Positions 8,349 through 18,099 of a stretch of 36,444 nucleotides of DNA are shown here, one piece after another. How positions within the stretch are numbered: position 1 is the stretch's first letter; every line of letters starts with the position of its first letter. A model generated the notes under the pieces. The model saw only the letters and a list, made by a program, of their open reading frames with translations. It made no database searches and was not told the origin of the DNA. A program made the translations under genes and the position numbers. The stretch spans positions 1 through 36,444 of the forward strand of contig NZ_AUMO01000082.1 of NCBI RefSeq assembly GCF_000430725.1. The letters are read 5' to 3'. The DNA comes from Azohydromonas australica DSM 1124. GTDB taxonomy: Bacteria; Pseudomonadota; Gammaproteobacteria; Burkholderiales; Burkholderiaceae_C.

Positions 8349-9032
8349 TCAGGCAGGCTGGCTGCGCGGATCACCGCGCCGCTCGGCGCGCGGGCGCATC
8401 CAGGGCCGCGCCGCCATCTGCCGGTCCTGCAGCCGCGACAGCAGCGCCAGCGCCAGCACCGCGCCCAGCAGCGCCATGAGCATGTCGGCCTGGCTGTCGC
8501 CCAGGTCACCCTGCATGCCCATGAAGTCCTGCAAGGGCTGCTGGAAGAACAGTGCCAGGCGCCATTGCAGGATCTCGTAGCACGCGCTCAGCGCCAGCGC
8601 CACGCTGGCCGCGAGCACGGCGGCCGCGCCCCGATGCGTCACCCAGCCGCGGCACAGCAGCAACTCACGCACCACCATCGCCGGCACGAAGCCCTGCAGG
8701 AAGTGGCCCAGCCGGTCGTAGGGGTTGCGCGAGAGCCCCAGCACATCCTCCACCCAGAAGCCCAGCGGCACGCGCTGGAAGCTGTAGGCCGCGCCGGTGA
8801 GCACCACCAGCGCGAACAGCGTCAGCAGCAGGTAGCTCAGCGGCGTCAGCGCGAAGCGCCGGTGGCTCAGCACCAGCAGCGCCCCGACCCCGACCACCGG
8901 CGCGGCCTCTGCCAGCCAGCCGATGCGGTCGTAGGGCTGCAGCCCCGAGATGATCAGCGCCAGCCCCACCGCCAGCGCGCAGGCGGCGGGCAAAGGACTG
9001 GTCAGCGAGGGGGCGCGGCTGGAATACTGCAT
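8349..9032 (-). CDS. yjdF: DUF2238 inner-membrane protein, YjdF-like
   Basis: A 227-residue polytopic membrane protein of the DUF2238/YjdF family, whose function is unknown. About six hydrophobic segments are visible, beginning with LPAACALAVGLALIISGLQP. The family signature is clear: NPYDRLGHFLQGFVPAM near the middle, YEILQW after the fourth segment, and GDLGDSQADMLMALLGA close to the end. The polar, Arg-rich C-terminus is probably cytoplasmic. No partner is suggested by the neighbouring genes; dodecin lies 133 bases downstream on the same strand. Confidence 0.88.
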   Translation of the reverse strand: MQYSSRAPSLTSPLPAACALAVGLALIISGLQPYDRIGWLAEAAPVVGVGALLVLSHRRFALTPLSYLLLTLFALVVLTGAAYSFQRVPLGFWVEDVLGLSRNPYDRLGHFLQGFVPAMVVRELLLCRGWVTHRGAAAVLAASVALALSACYEILQWRLALFFQQPLQDFMGMQGDLGDSQADMLMALLGAVLALALLSRLQDRQMAARPWMRPRAERRGDPRSQPA

Positions 9033-9114
9033 GGCGGGTGTCTCCAGAAGTCGGTCTGTGCCATTCTGTCAACCCCCTGAGCATTCCAGGTGCCCACCCC
9101 GGGTGGGTGTCCGA

Positions 9115-10527
9115 TCAGTGTCCGCCCAGGCGCTTGTGCAGCTGCTTCAGGAACCACCACACGCCGCCGACCACCGGGGCCACGGCCAAGCCCACTACCA
9201 CGTCGGCCGGCGGCATGACCGCGGCCAGCGCCGGCACGCCCTTGGCCGCCTTGGCCAGGTAGCCCACCAGCCCCAGCGCGTAGTAGCTGATGGCCACCAC
9301 CGACAGGCCTTCCACCGTTTGCTGCAGCCGCAGCTGCAATTGCTGGCGGTGGGCGAAGAGCTTGAACACCTCCTGGTTGGTCGCCTCGCGCTGCACCTCC
9401 ACGCGCACGCGCGCCAAGCTGACAGCGCGGTTGATGCGGTCGGCCACGTCGGTGAGCCGCGCGTCGGTGCTCTCGCACAGCGCCATGGCCGGCGCGAAGC
9501 GGCGGCCGAAGAAGCCCGAGAGCGTCTGCGTGCCCTCAATGCGGCGCTCGCGCAGGTCCGCCAGGCGGCGCTGCACGATCTGGTGGTACGCCCGCGTGGC
9601 CGAGAAGCGGTAACGCGTGCGCGCCGCGCCGTGTTCGATCTCGGCGGCCAGCTTGGTCAGCGTCTCGAACGCGGCGGCGTCGTCGAGCTGGTCGTCGTTG
9701 GCCATGGCGTCCACGGTGCGCTGCAGCGTGCGCTCCAGGCTCGCCAGCGCCGCCGCTTCCTTTTGCGCCACCGGGAAGCCCAGCATGGCCAGCATCCGGT
9801 AGGTCTCGATCTCGCACAGCCGCTGCGCCTCGCGCGCGGCCTGGTCAGTGGGCAGCCCCATGTCCAGCAGCACGAAGCGCGTGAAACCGTCGCCGCGCAG
9901 GCGCAGGTCGGTGAAGACCACGCCCTGGCCGTCGGCGATCACGGCGCCCAGCAGCGGCGCGCCGTCCTCGCACAGGTGGCCGCTGCAGCTGCCCAGCGCG
10001 GTGGAGATGCGCCGGCGCAGCCGCGGCAGGCTGTCCTCGTCGGCCTGCAGCAGCAGCACGTGGGCCGCGGCGATCATGGGTGAGCCTTCGGGCGGCGCCA
10101 GCGCGCGCACGAAGGACGCGGGCAGCAGCTCGGTGGCCGCAGCGTGTTCCAGCAGGTCGTCCAGCGCGCCGTCCTCGGGTGTGCCGCCGGGCAGGTGCAG
10201 CGGGCGGTTGACCTGCCAGCTCACGAACTCCCCGTGGCGCTCGAAGCGCATCTCGAAGCGCGGCGTGCGCAGCACGTGGTGCCGCGCCTGCGGCGGCGGC
10301 TCGGGCTCGCCGCAGGCGCGGCACAGCTCGGCCAGCGCCCCTTCCGCCAGCGACGCGCTCATGCCCCACTGGGCCCAGGACGACACCACGCTGGGCGTGC
10401 GTACCGGCAGCGCCGGGCGCGCATGCAGCTCGCCGTGGAGCTCGGTGTGGCTGCGCGGCAGCCAGGCGGCGGGGACCTGCGCGCTCGATGCGGGCGAGGC
10501 GGGCAAAGACTCGGTCAAGGTGTTCAT
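9115..10527 (-). CDS. DUF3422 family membrane-anchored protein
   Basis: About 470 residues matching the DUF3422 family, which is widespread in alpha- and betaproteobacteria and has no known function. Visible features are the N-terminal ELHARPALPV segment, LRGDGFTRFVLLD, RYRFSATRAYHQIVQRRL and RRFAPAMALCES. Two hydrophobic segments lie at the C-terminus (GLSVVAISYYALGLVGYLA and VVVGLAVAPVVGGVWWFL), so the bulk should be a soluble domain anchored by a C-terminal hairpin. The start may be the Met at 10527 or the one three codons earlier at 10536. The gene is divergent from plsY across about 135 bases. Confidence 0.88.
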   Translation of the reverse strand: MNTLTESLPASPASSAQVPAAWLPRSHTELHGELHARPALPVRTPSVVSSWAQWGMSASLAEGALAELCRACGEPEPPPQARHHVLRTPRFEMRFERHGEFVSWQVNRPLHLPGGTPEDGALDDLLEHAAATELLPASFVRALAPPEGSPMIAAAHVLLLQADEDSLPRLRRRISTALGSCSGHLCEDGAPLLGAVIADGQGVVFTDLRLRGDGFTRFVLLDMGLPTDQAAREAQRLCEIETYRMLAMLGFPVAQKEAAALASLERTLQRTVDAMANDDQLDDAAAFETLTKLAAEIEHGAARTRYRFSATRAYHQIVQRRLADLRERRIEGTQTLSGFFGRRFAPAMALCESTDARLTDVADRINRAVSLARVRVEVQREATNQEVFKLFAHRQQLQLRLQQTVEGLSVVAISYYALGLVGYLAKAAKGVPALAAVMPPADVVVGLAVAPVVGGVWWFLKQLHKRLGGH

Positions 10528-10664
10528 GCGCTTCAAGGGACTGCCAGCGTGCCAATGTAATGGGCGTGCCTGACCGGCTCCCGACGATCCTTGTCAAGAG
10601 GACGCACCAGGGCGACGCTTACACTGGCAGGCTCTTAACTGCCTGCGCACTGCAACCGAGGGAC

Positions 10665-11378
10665 ATGGAGCTGTTGGCTAGCCTGCTGGCATTGGTGGGC
10701 GCGTACCTGTTGGGGTCGCTGTCCTTTGCCGTGATCGTGAGCCGGCTCATGGGCCTGTCGGACCCGCGCAGCTACGGATCGAAGAACCCCGGGGCCACCA
10801 ACGTGCTGCGCTCGGGCAACCGCAAGGCCGCGGCGCTGACGCTGCTGTTCGACGCGCTCAAGGGCACTGCCGCGGTGCTCATCGTCCAGGCCCTGGCGCC
10901 GCGCCTGGGCTTCTCGGACACCACCGTCGCCTTCGCCGGCCTGGCGGCCTTCCTCGGCCACCTCTGGCCGGTGTACTTCCACTTCAAGGGTGGCAAGGGC
11001 GTGGCCACGGCGCTGGGCGTGCTGCTGACGCTCAACCCGCTGCTGGGCCTGACGACGCTAGCGACCTGGCTGGTCATCGCCTACTTCTTCCGCTACTCGT
11101 CGCTGGCGGCCATCGTCGCGGCGCTGTTCGCCCCGTTCTACGAGCTGCTGATCTGGGGCGCGAGCCCCACGGCGCTGGCCGTCGCGGTGATGGGGCTGCT
11201 GCTGGTCTGGCGCCACAGCGGCAACATCAAGAAGCTGATGGCCGGCACCGAGAGCCGAATCGGCCAGAAGGCCGCCGCCCCGGGAGCGCATGCCGCGCCC
11301 GGACACCACCCCGGCCCGGCGCACCACTCCCACGCGCCGGGCAACAAGCACCGCAACAAGCACAAAGGAGCGAAGTGA
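10665..11378 (+). CDS. plsY: Glycerol-3-phosphate acyltransferase PlsY
   Basis: A 237-residue polytopic inner-membrane enzyme that transfers the acyl group of acyl-phosphate to glycerol-3-phosphate in the first step of phospholipid synthesis. The three family motifs are visible: GSLSFAVIVSRLMGLSDPR with GSKNPGATNVLRSGNR, then HLWPVYFHFKGGKGVATALG, and later RYSSLAAI with WRHSGNIKKLMAGTESRIG. Catalytic transfer depends on such Ser, Arg, Gly, Asn and His residues in the family. The last about 30 residues form an unusual His/Pro/Lys-rich tail (HHPGPAHHSHAPGNKHRNKH). The ATG at 10665 gives the canonical N-terminus. The stop codon overlaps the next gene's ATG by one base. Confidence 0.94.
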   Translation: MELLASLLALVGAYLLGSLSFAVIVSRLMGLSDPRSYGSKNPGATNVLRSGNRKAAALTLLFDALKGTAAVLIVQALAPRLGFSDTTVAFAGLAAFLGHLWPVYFHFKGGKGVATALGVLLTLNPLLGLTTLATWLVIAYFFRYSSLAAIVAALFAPFYELLIWGASPTALAVAVMGLLLVWRHSGNIKKLMAGTESRIGQKAAAPGAHAAPGHHPGPAHHSHAPGNKHRNKHKGAK

Positions 11379-11722
11379 TGGTCCAACGCTACGACGTCGG
11401 TTCCCGCCTGTCGGAGATGGCTGTGCACAACGGCACCGTGTACCTGGCCGGCCAGGTGCCCACCGACGCCACCCAGGACATCGCCGGCCAGACCCGCCAG
11501 GTGCTGGACCAGATCGACGCGCTGCTGGCGCGCGCCCACACCGACAAGAGCCGCCTGCTGATGGTGCAGATCTTCCTGGCGGACCTGGCCGACTTTCCCG
11601 GCATGAACGCCGTCTACGACCAGTGGGTGGCCGAAGGCAACGCGCCCCCGCGCGCCACGGTGCAGGCCCAGCTCGCCAACCCGGCGTGGAAGATCGAGAT
11701 CGTGGCGACGGCCGCGCTCTGA
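11378..11722 (+). CDS. RidA family protein (YjgF/YER057c/UK114)
   Basis: A 114-residue RidA-family protein. Members with the conserved arginine hydrolyse reactive enamine/imine intermediates made by PLP enzymes. The arginine is present as Arg92 in PPRATVQ, and the C-terminal strand WKIEIVATA is typical. The sequence resembles the YoaB-like branch more than RidA proper, so the imine-deaminase role is plausible but not certain. The ATG at 11378 shares its A with the plsY TGA, and AAAGGAG lies 7 bases upstream. This indicates translational coupling with plsY. Confidence 0.9.
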   Translation: MVQRYDVGSRLSEMAVHNGTVYLAGQVPTDATQDIAGQTRQVLDQIDALLARAHTDKSRLLMVQIFLADLADFPGMNAVYDQWVAEGNAPPRATVQAQLANPAWKIEIVATAAL

Positions 11723-11748
11723 GCCGCCGGCTTCCCCGCTGAATGAGC

Positions 11749-11773
11749 AACGGCCGCCCGATGGGCGGCCGTT
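11749..11773 (+). terminator. Intrinsic terminator after ridA-type gene
   Basis: AACGGCCGCCC and GGGCGGCCGTT form an 11-bp perfect stem around a GAT loop. TTCGTTTCG follows. It lies between the convergent ridA-type and yciO genes, and the flanking A and T tracts allow it to act in both directions. Confidence 0.78.
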
Positions 11774-11799
11774 TTCGTTTCGCGGCCCGGCCGCCTGGG

Positions 11800-12429
11800 T
11801 CAGAAATCCAGCCCCAGCTCCGACGCATCCCCCCGCCCTTGCCGCACCAGCACGGGCTCGTCGCCGGAGAGGTCGATCACGGTGGTGGGCGCCATCGGGC
11901 AGGCGCCCGCGTCCAGCACGGCCTCGACCTGCTTCTGCAGCCGATCGCGGATCTCCTCCGGGTCGTTCAGCGGATCCTCGTCGCCGGGCAGGATCAGCGT
12001 GGTCGCCAGCAGCGGCTGGCCCAGCTGCTCCAGCAGCGCCTGCGTCACGCGGTGCTCGGGCACGCGCAGGCCGATGGTGCGGCGCGAGGGATGGCTCAGC
12101 CGGCGCGGCACCTCCTTGGTCGCTTCCAGGATGAAGGTGAAGGGCCCCGGCGTGGCCAGTTTTAGCAGCCGGTACTGCTGGTTGTCGACCCGGGCATAGC
12201 TGGCAAGCTCGGAGAGGTCGCGGCACAGCAGCGTGAGGTGGTGCTTCTCGTCCACCTGCCGGATGCGGCGCAGCTTCTCCGCCGCCGCCTTGTCGTCCAG
12301 GTGGCACACCAGCGCGTAGCTGGAGTCGGTGGGCACGGCGCAGACGCCGCCGCCGTGCAGCATCTGCGCCGCCTGCTTCAGCAGCCGCGGCTGCGGGTTC
12401 TCGGGGTGGAGCTCGAAGTATTGGGACAT
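11800..12429 (-). CDS. yciO: YciO-type Sua5/YrdC family protein
   Basis: A 209-residue member of the Sua5/YrdC/YciO family, whose best-known members make threonylcarbamoyl-AMP for the t6A37 modification of tRNA. The sequence follows E. coli YciO closely along its length: FELHPENPQPRLL at the start, PTDSSYALVC, KHHLTLLCRDLSELA, GPFTFILEATKEVPRRL, RTIGLRVPEH and PTTVIDLSGDEPVLVRQG. The true role of YciO as opposed to TsaC/Sua5 is less well defined, so threonylcarbamoyl-AMP synthase should be read as family-level. The RNase AM gene lies 88 bases upstream on the same strand, as in E. coli. Confidence 0.92.
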   Translation of the reverse strand: MSQYFELHPENPQPRLLKQAAQMLHGGGVCAVPTDSSYALVCHLDDKAAAEKLRRIRQVDEKHHLTLLCRDLSELASYARVDNQQYRLLKLATPGPFTFILEATKEVPRRLSHPSRRTIGLRVPEHRVTQALLEQLGQPLLATTLILPGDEDPLNDPEEIRDRLQKQVEAVLDAGACPMAPTTVIDLSGDEPVLVRQGRGDASELGLDF

Positions 12430-12517
12430 GCTTTTCTTGTGGATCCCGTTCGGGCCGGCCCCGCGGCAGCTCCCTGCCGGGCTTGCCGATGGTCCCTGGC
12501 GAACGGAGGGTGGGTCG

Positions 12518-13384
12518 TCAGGGCGTGTGCACCCGCTCGGCCAGCATCTCCCACACCGGGATCAGCTTGGATGGGAGCAGCGGCAGGGTGCCGAGGTCGG
12601 TGTGGCTCTCGTCGGGGCTGTGGAAATCGCTGCCGCGCGAGGCGTAGAACCCGAACTCCAGCGCCAAGTCGGCGTACCTGCCGTACTCCTCGGGGCGGTG
12701 GCTGCCGGTGATCACCTCCACCCCCTCGCCGCCAAGCGCCTTGAAATCGCTGAAGAAGGCATGCTCTTCCAGCGGCGTGAAGTGGTAGCGCCCAGGATGC
12801 GCAATGACGGCCATGCCGCCGGCGCCGCGCACCCAGCGCACCGCGTCGGCCAGCGCCGCCCAGCGGTGCGGCACGAAGCCGGGCTTGCCCTCGGCCAGGT
12901 AGTGGCGGAACACCTCCGGCGTGCTGGCGCACACGCCGGTCTCCACCAGGAAGCGGGCGAAGTGCGTGCGCGAGACCAGCTCGGGGTTGCCCGCGTACTT
13001 CAGCGCGCCCTCGTAGGCGCCTTCGATCCCCACCGCCGCCAGCGCCTGCGCCATCTCGCGCGCGCGCTGGCCGCGCCCGCCGCGCGTGGCCGCCAGGCCC
13101 TGGCGCAGCGCCGGGTCGTCGATGTCGAAGCCCAGCCCGACGATGTGCACCGTCTTGCCGGCAAATGTCACCGAGATCTCCACGCCGCTGAGGAATGGCA
13201 TCCCCAGCTCCAGCGCCGCGCGGCGCGCGCGATGCTGGCCGCCGATCTCGTCGTGGTCCGTGAGGGACCACAGCTGCACGCCGTTGGCGTGCGCCCGGGC
13301 CGCCACGCTTTCCGGACTCAGCGTGCCGTCGGACACGTCGGAGTGGCAGTGCAGGTCGGCATTGAGTGCAAAGGCTTCAATCAC
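12518..13384 (-). CDS. PHP-domain phosphoesterase, RNase AM / YciV (TrpH) family
   Basis: A 288-residue PHP-domain metalloenzyme. Family members remove nucleotides 5'-to-3' from short RNA and hydrolyse 3',5'-nucleoside bisphosphates. Metal-binding motifs are visible in order: DLHCHSDVSDGTL (His12, His14), SLTDHDE, GVEISV, VIAHPGRY and GSDFHS. The family length is about 280-290. I chose the GTG at 13384 because the conserved N-terminus begins immediately after it. No nearby upstream ATG exists, and a longer frame would run into the next gene's 3' end. No strong Shine-Dalgarno is seen, so the exact start is uncertain. It is followed by yciO. Confidence 0.88.
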   Translation of the reverse strand: MIEAFALNADLHCHSDVSDGTLSPESVAARAHANGVQLWSLTDHDEIGGQHRARRAALELGMPFLSGVEISVTFAGKTVHIVGLGFDIDDPALRQGLAATRGGRGQRAREMAQALAAVGIEGAYEGALKYAGNPELVSRTHFARFLVETGVCASTPEVFRHYLAEGKPGFVPHRWAALADAVRWVRGAGGMAVIAHPGRYHFTPLEEHAFFSDFKALGGEGVEVITGSHRPEEYGRYADLALEFGFYASRGSDFHSPDESHTDLGTLPLLPSKLIPVWEMLAERVHTP

Positions 13385-13440
13385 TGGGAGATTGTAGGCA
13401 GTGGGGGTCTTCCCCAACTTACGCGGCCTTGCGCGGCGAA

Positions 13441-13468
13441 GGGCGCCCCAGCCGCGACCGGGGCGCCC
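13441..13468 (-). terminator. Strong GC hairpin after the PQQ-dehydrogenase pair
   Basis: GGGCGCCCC (13441-13449) and GGGGCGCCC (13460-13468) form a perfect 9-bp stem around a 10-base loop, 11 bases beyond the stop of the sugar-dehydrogenase gene. It lacks a T-run on the minus strand, so it is a probable but not certain terminator. Confidence 0.45.
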
Positions 13469-13478
13469 GAGCGGCGCC

Positions 13479-14981
<1,503 letters not shown>

Positions 14982-14995
14982 GGTGTTTCCTCCTC

Positions 14996-16288
14996 TCAGC
15001 GTGCGATGCGCAAGATGCGGCCGTTGTCCTCGTCGGTGAGGATCAGCAGGGAGCCGTCGGGTGCCTGGCGCACATGGCGGAAACGCCTTCCCATGTTGTC
15101 CAGCATGCGGGTGCGCGACACCACGCGGCGGCCGTCGAGCACCACGCGCCACAGCTCCTTGCCGCCCAGGCAGGCGATGAACAGGTGGTTCTTCCACTCG
15201 GGGAACATGCTGCCGTCGCAGAAGACGATGCCGCTGGGCGCGATGCGCACGCGGCCCCACTGCGTCACCGGCTGGTCCAGGCCGGGGGCCGAGGTCTGGC
15301 CGCCCACCACGGTGCAGGTGGCGGGCGGCGTGCCGTATTCGCAGCCGTAGGAAATTCGGGGCCAGCCGTAGTTGTGGCCGCGCTGGATGATGTTGAGCTC
15401 GTCGCCGCCCTGCGGGCCGTGCTCAGTGCTCCAGATCTCGCCGGTGGCCGGATGCAGCGCCAAGCCCTGCGGATTGCGGTGCCCCAGCGACCAGATCTCC
15501 GGCTTGGCGCCGGCGCGGCCGACGAAGGGGTTGTCGGTGGGCACGCTGCCGTTGCGGTTGACGCGCAGGATCTTGCCCAGGTGGCTGCCCAGTGCCTGGG
15601 CCTGGTCGCGCAGCGAATCGGCGCGGCCTTCGCCTACCGAGATGAAGAGCTTGTTGTTCGGCGCCAGCAGCAGCCGCGAGCCGTAGTGGAAGCGGCTCAC
15701 CTTCACCGGGTACTTGAAGGAGGAGCGGAAGATCACGGTGAAGTCCCGCAGCGCGGTGCCCACCAGCCGCGCCCGCGCCACCGCCGTGCCGGCGCGGTTG
15801 TACTCGCCGCCCGAGCCGCGCTCGGCGTAGCTGAGGTAGACCCAGATGTCGCCGCCCACGGACTCCGCTTGCACGTCGAGCAGGCCGCCGTGGCCGGTGG
15901 TCTGCAGCCGCGCGGTGGGAACGCCACTGACGGTGGACATGCGGCTGCCGTCCGGGCTCAACAGGCGCAGCCGGCCTACCTTCTCCGTCACCAGCATGCG
16001 GCGGTCGGGCAGGAAGGCCAGGCCCCAGGGCTGATTCAGCCCCGTGTGCAGCGTCTGCGTTTCCGGCAGCGCCTCGGCGTACTCCGCCACCGCGAGGTTC
16101 TGCGCGGCCTCGGTCGCCGCGGCCTGGGCCGGCGCTTCGGTCGCGAGGTCTTCGCTCCCGCCGCCGCAGGCCGGCAGCAGCGCCGACAGCCCCGCCACAC
16201 TTCCCCAGCCGGCGAACCGGTTGAGCGCCTGGCGCCGCGAACAACTCGCGGCAAGCACGGGATCACCCGCGCACTGCTGATCACGCAT
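14996..16288 (-). CDS. PQQ-dependent aldose sugar dehydrogenase paralogue, Tat-type lipoprotein
   Basis: A 430-residue protein of the same YliI-type family as its downstream neighbour. Matching motifs are NQPWGLAFLPDRRMLVTEKVG, GHRNPQGLALHP, EHGPQGGDELNII, YGWPRISYGCEYG and the end LLILTDEDNGRILRIAR. The N-terminus differs from its paralogue: twin arginines at 18-19 (SRRQALNRFAG), a hydrophobic core and LLPAC with Cys41. This suggests Tat export followed by lipidation. There is no Pro-Ala stalk. Instead a short Ala/Glu-rich linker leads into the propeller. The ATG at 16288 is preferred; a GTG two codons upstream is possible. It is probably the first gene of the two-gene operon. Confidence 0.88.
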   Translation of the reverse strand: MRDQQCAGDPVLAASCSRRQALNRFAGWGSVAGLSALLPACGGGSEDLATEAPAQAAATEAAQNLAVAEYAEALPETQTLHTGLNQPWGLAFLPDRRMLVTEKVGRLRLLSPDGSRMSTVSGVPTARLQTTGHGGLLDVQAESVGGDIWVYLSYAERGSGGEYNRAGTAVARARLVGTALRDFTVIFRSSFKYPVKVSRFHYGSRLLLAPNNKLFISVGEGRADSLRDQAQALGSHLGKILRVNRNGSVPTDNPFVGRAGAKPEIWSLGHRNPQGLALHPATGEIWSTEHGPQGGDELNIIQRGHNYGWPRISYGCEYGTPPATCTVVGGQTSAPGLDQPVTQWGRVRIAPSGIVFCDGSMFPEWKNHLFIACLGGKELWRVVLDGRRVVSRTRMLDNMGRRFRHVRQAPDGSLLILTDEDNGRILRIAR

Positions 16289-16480
16289 ACGCACCTCAAC
16301 GACGTTTTTCCGAACACGCTGTTCGTCCGAGGCCGCTTCGTGTGGCGGCAGGACGACATGCGTTTTCAGCAGTTGACGTGCCCAGCGTGGGGGCTTGACC
16401 AATGGACGGGAGAAGGGGCCTGTAAAGCTTGCGTTGTCACCGGCCTGCCCGGGCCGGTACGGCGTCAGAGGCTGTGAATT

Positions 16481-16523
16481 TTTCGTTCTGTGCCGATCAA
16501 GGTGCTGATCGGCGCGAACGAAA
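16481..16523. other. Long hairpin near the left end of the insertion sequence
   Basis: TTTCGTTC (16481-16488) pairs with GAACGAAA (16516-16523), and GCCGATCA (16492-16499) pairs with TGATCGGC (16506-16513). This gives 16 perfect base pairs with a small internal loop and a 6-base apical loop. It begins 13 bases inside the element end, downstream of the transposase gene, and is not mirrored at the other end. It could stop transcription crossing the element or be read by the transposase. Confidence 0.6.
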
Positions 16524-16619
16524 TGGTTGGAGCCGAGATGGCGGCACGCAGGGGCGTAAAGCAGGCATGCAGCCCCTTGCAGGCAGGGCGCACGAGGGTT
16601 TTGCTGTTCATTTCGTGGT

Positions 16620-18074
16620 TCATACGGCCCCCAACGCTGCAGCGGACGCACCTTGGCCCAGGCCCAACAACTGCGGCGCCAGCGCCAGCGTGCGCATGAG
16701 GTTGTGCGCCAGCGCGTACAGCAGCGCGATGCAGCGCACCTTGGGCAGCCCACGCACGCCCAGGCGCTGCAGCCCGCGATTGCGCGCCTGGGCGTTGACG
16801 CATTCGGCCGTGGCTGCGCGCAGCTTGTAGACCTCCCGCGCCTCGGGCGTGCTCATGCGCACCCGCCACGCGGCTACCGCCGCGCTGTCGTCGTCCTTGG
16901 GCTCGTGCTTGTCGGGCAAGACCTCGCGGCCGTGCTCATCCTTCTTGGGCCGCGGCTCGGGCACCGGGGCCAGGACCTCGGTCTTGTCGGCCACCGCGTC
17001 GAGCTGCTCGTGCGCGGGGAAGCCCCCGTCCACCAGCCACTGCCCAGGCGTGTGGCCCAGGCGCTGCTCGACTTGCTCGACCATGGGTTGCAGCTGCGCC
17101 ATGTCCGAGCCGCTGGTGCTCACGTCCACGCCCACGATCACCTGGCTGTCGCAGTCGCTGGCGAGCTGCAGGTTGTACGCCGGGCGGAACCCACCATCGG
17201 CCATCTTCATGACGCTGGCCTGCGCGTCGGTGCTCGACGCGCGGGCCTTGTTGGCCTTCTCGCCGTTCCTGCGCTTGATGGCCTCCAGCTCGGGCAGCCG
17301 ATCCAGCGCGGCCTGCAGCCGCTGCTGCATCTCTTGGCGCGCGCGCTGCTGCGCCGCGGCCTGGCGGCGGCTGTACTGGCCCGGGTCGGCATCGAGCTGC
17401 GCCTTGAGCTCGCGCACGCGCTCGCGGGCGGCCTCCAGGTTGTCCTGCAGGCTGCCGCGGCGTCGGAACGACGCCGCCCCGGCGCTGGCGCGTACGCGCA
17501 TGCCGTCTTGCGCCACGCGCTCGAGCCTGACGGCTCCGGCGCTCACCAGCGCGGCCAAGCTCGTGCTGAGCAACTCGTCGAATGCCACGTCGTGCGCCAC
17601 GCGAAAATCCGACAGGCTGTGGTGATTGACCTGCACCCCGCCGCTGATCCAGCGATAGGCATCGTGTTGCATGACCAGCGCCGAGAGCTGCCGCGCGCTG
17701 CCCACGCCCTGCAGCGTCGCGTACAGCCACAACGCCAGCAGCAGCTCCGGCGCCAACGCGCTGCGCCCTACGCCGCCTTCTTGCACCTTGATGGCCGCGT
17801 ACATCGCGCTCAAGTCTTGCTGCTGCACCCACGCCCACACCAACCGCGCGTGGTGCCCTGCGGGCAGCAGCGACTCCAGCTCCATCGCGCGCAGCTCCAT
17901 CTGGCTGCGATCGGGCATCACCACGCGCGCCTTGCCCACGCGCGGCGCAGCCTTGGGTGGCTGCGCCGGGTGCAATGGCAAGTCCTCGAACAACTCACCG
18001 TGGCGGTCCTGGCGGGGGGCTTCGAGATCAGGGGCCATGGACGCTTCAACAGGCAACAAGCACTGCCGCTGCAC
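16620..18074 (-). CDS. IS1182-family transposase
   Basis: A 484-residue DDE transposase. The N-terminal domain typical of this family is seen as ELRAMELESLLPAGHHARLVW and ALAPELLLALWLYATLQG, and RWISGGVQVNHHSLSDFR follows. Candidate acidic catalytic residues are the Asp of RVAQDGMRVRASAG, the Asp of VIVGVDVSTSGSD and the Glu of RAATAECVNAQARNRG. The segment ASVMKMADGGFRPAYNLQ is also characteristic. A second possible start is the Met at 18038 (MAPDLEAP). No frameshift or internal stop is present, so the enzyme may be active. Confidence 0.88.
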   Translation of the reverse strand: MQRQCLLPVEASMAPDLEAPRQDRHGELFEDLPLHPAQPPKAAPRVGKARVVMPDRSQMELRAMELESLLPAGHHARLVWAWVQQQDLSAMYAAIKVQEGGVGRSALAPELLLALWLYATLQGVGSARQLSALVMQHDAYRWISGGVQVNHHSLSDFRVAHDVAFDELLSTSLAALVSAGAVRLERVAQDGMRVRASAGAASFRRRGSLQDNLEAARERVRELKAQLDADPGQYSRRQAAAQQRARQEMQQRLQAALDRLPELEAIKRRNGEKANKARASSTDAQASVMKMADGGFRPAYNLQLASDCDSQVIVGVDVSTSGSDMAQLQPMVEQVEQRLGHTPGQWLVDGGFPAHEQLDAVADKTEVLAPVPEPRPKKDEHGREVLPDKHEPKDDDSAAVAAWRVRMSTPEAREVYKLRAATAECVNAQARNRGLQRLGVRGLPKVRCIALLYALAHNLMRTLALAPQLLGLGQGASAAALGAV

Positions 18075-18099
18075 GGATTGTCCAAAGATTCACAGCCTC

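Larger units (their letters stand above)
16468..18099 (-). mobile_element. IS1182-family insertion sequence, apparently complete
   Basis: The element is about 1632 bp. The left end reads GAGGCTGTGAATTTTT (from 16468), and the right end, read inward, is GAGGCTGTGAATCTTT (from 18099), so the terminal inverted repeats match at 15 of 16 positions. TCA flanks both ends (16465-16467 and 18100-18102), a possible 3-bp target duplication. The right-hand TCA is the recJ stop codon read on the other strand. The adjoining A/T on each side makes the border uncertain by one base. The transposase fills most of the element. About 150 bases at the left end are non-coding and hold a strong hairpin. Confidence 0.82.

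Noticed and set aside
10589..10625. TTGTCA and TACACT before plsY as a promoter
   Set aside because: The spacing is about 23 bases, too long for a normal promoter.
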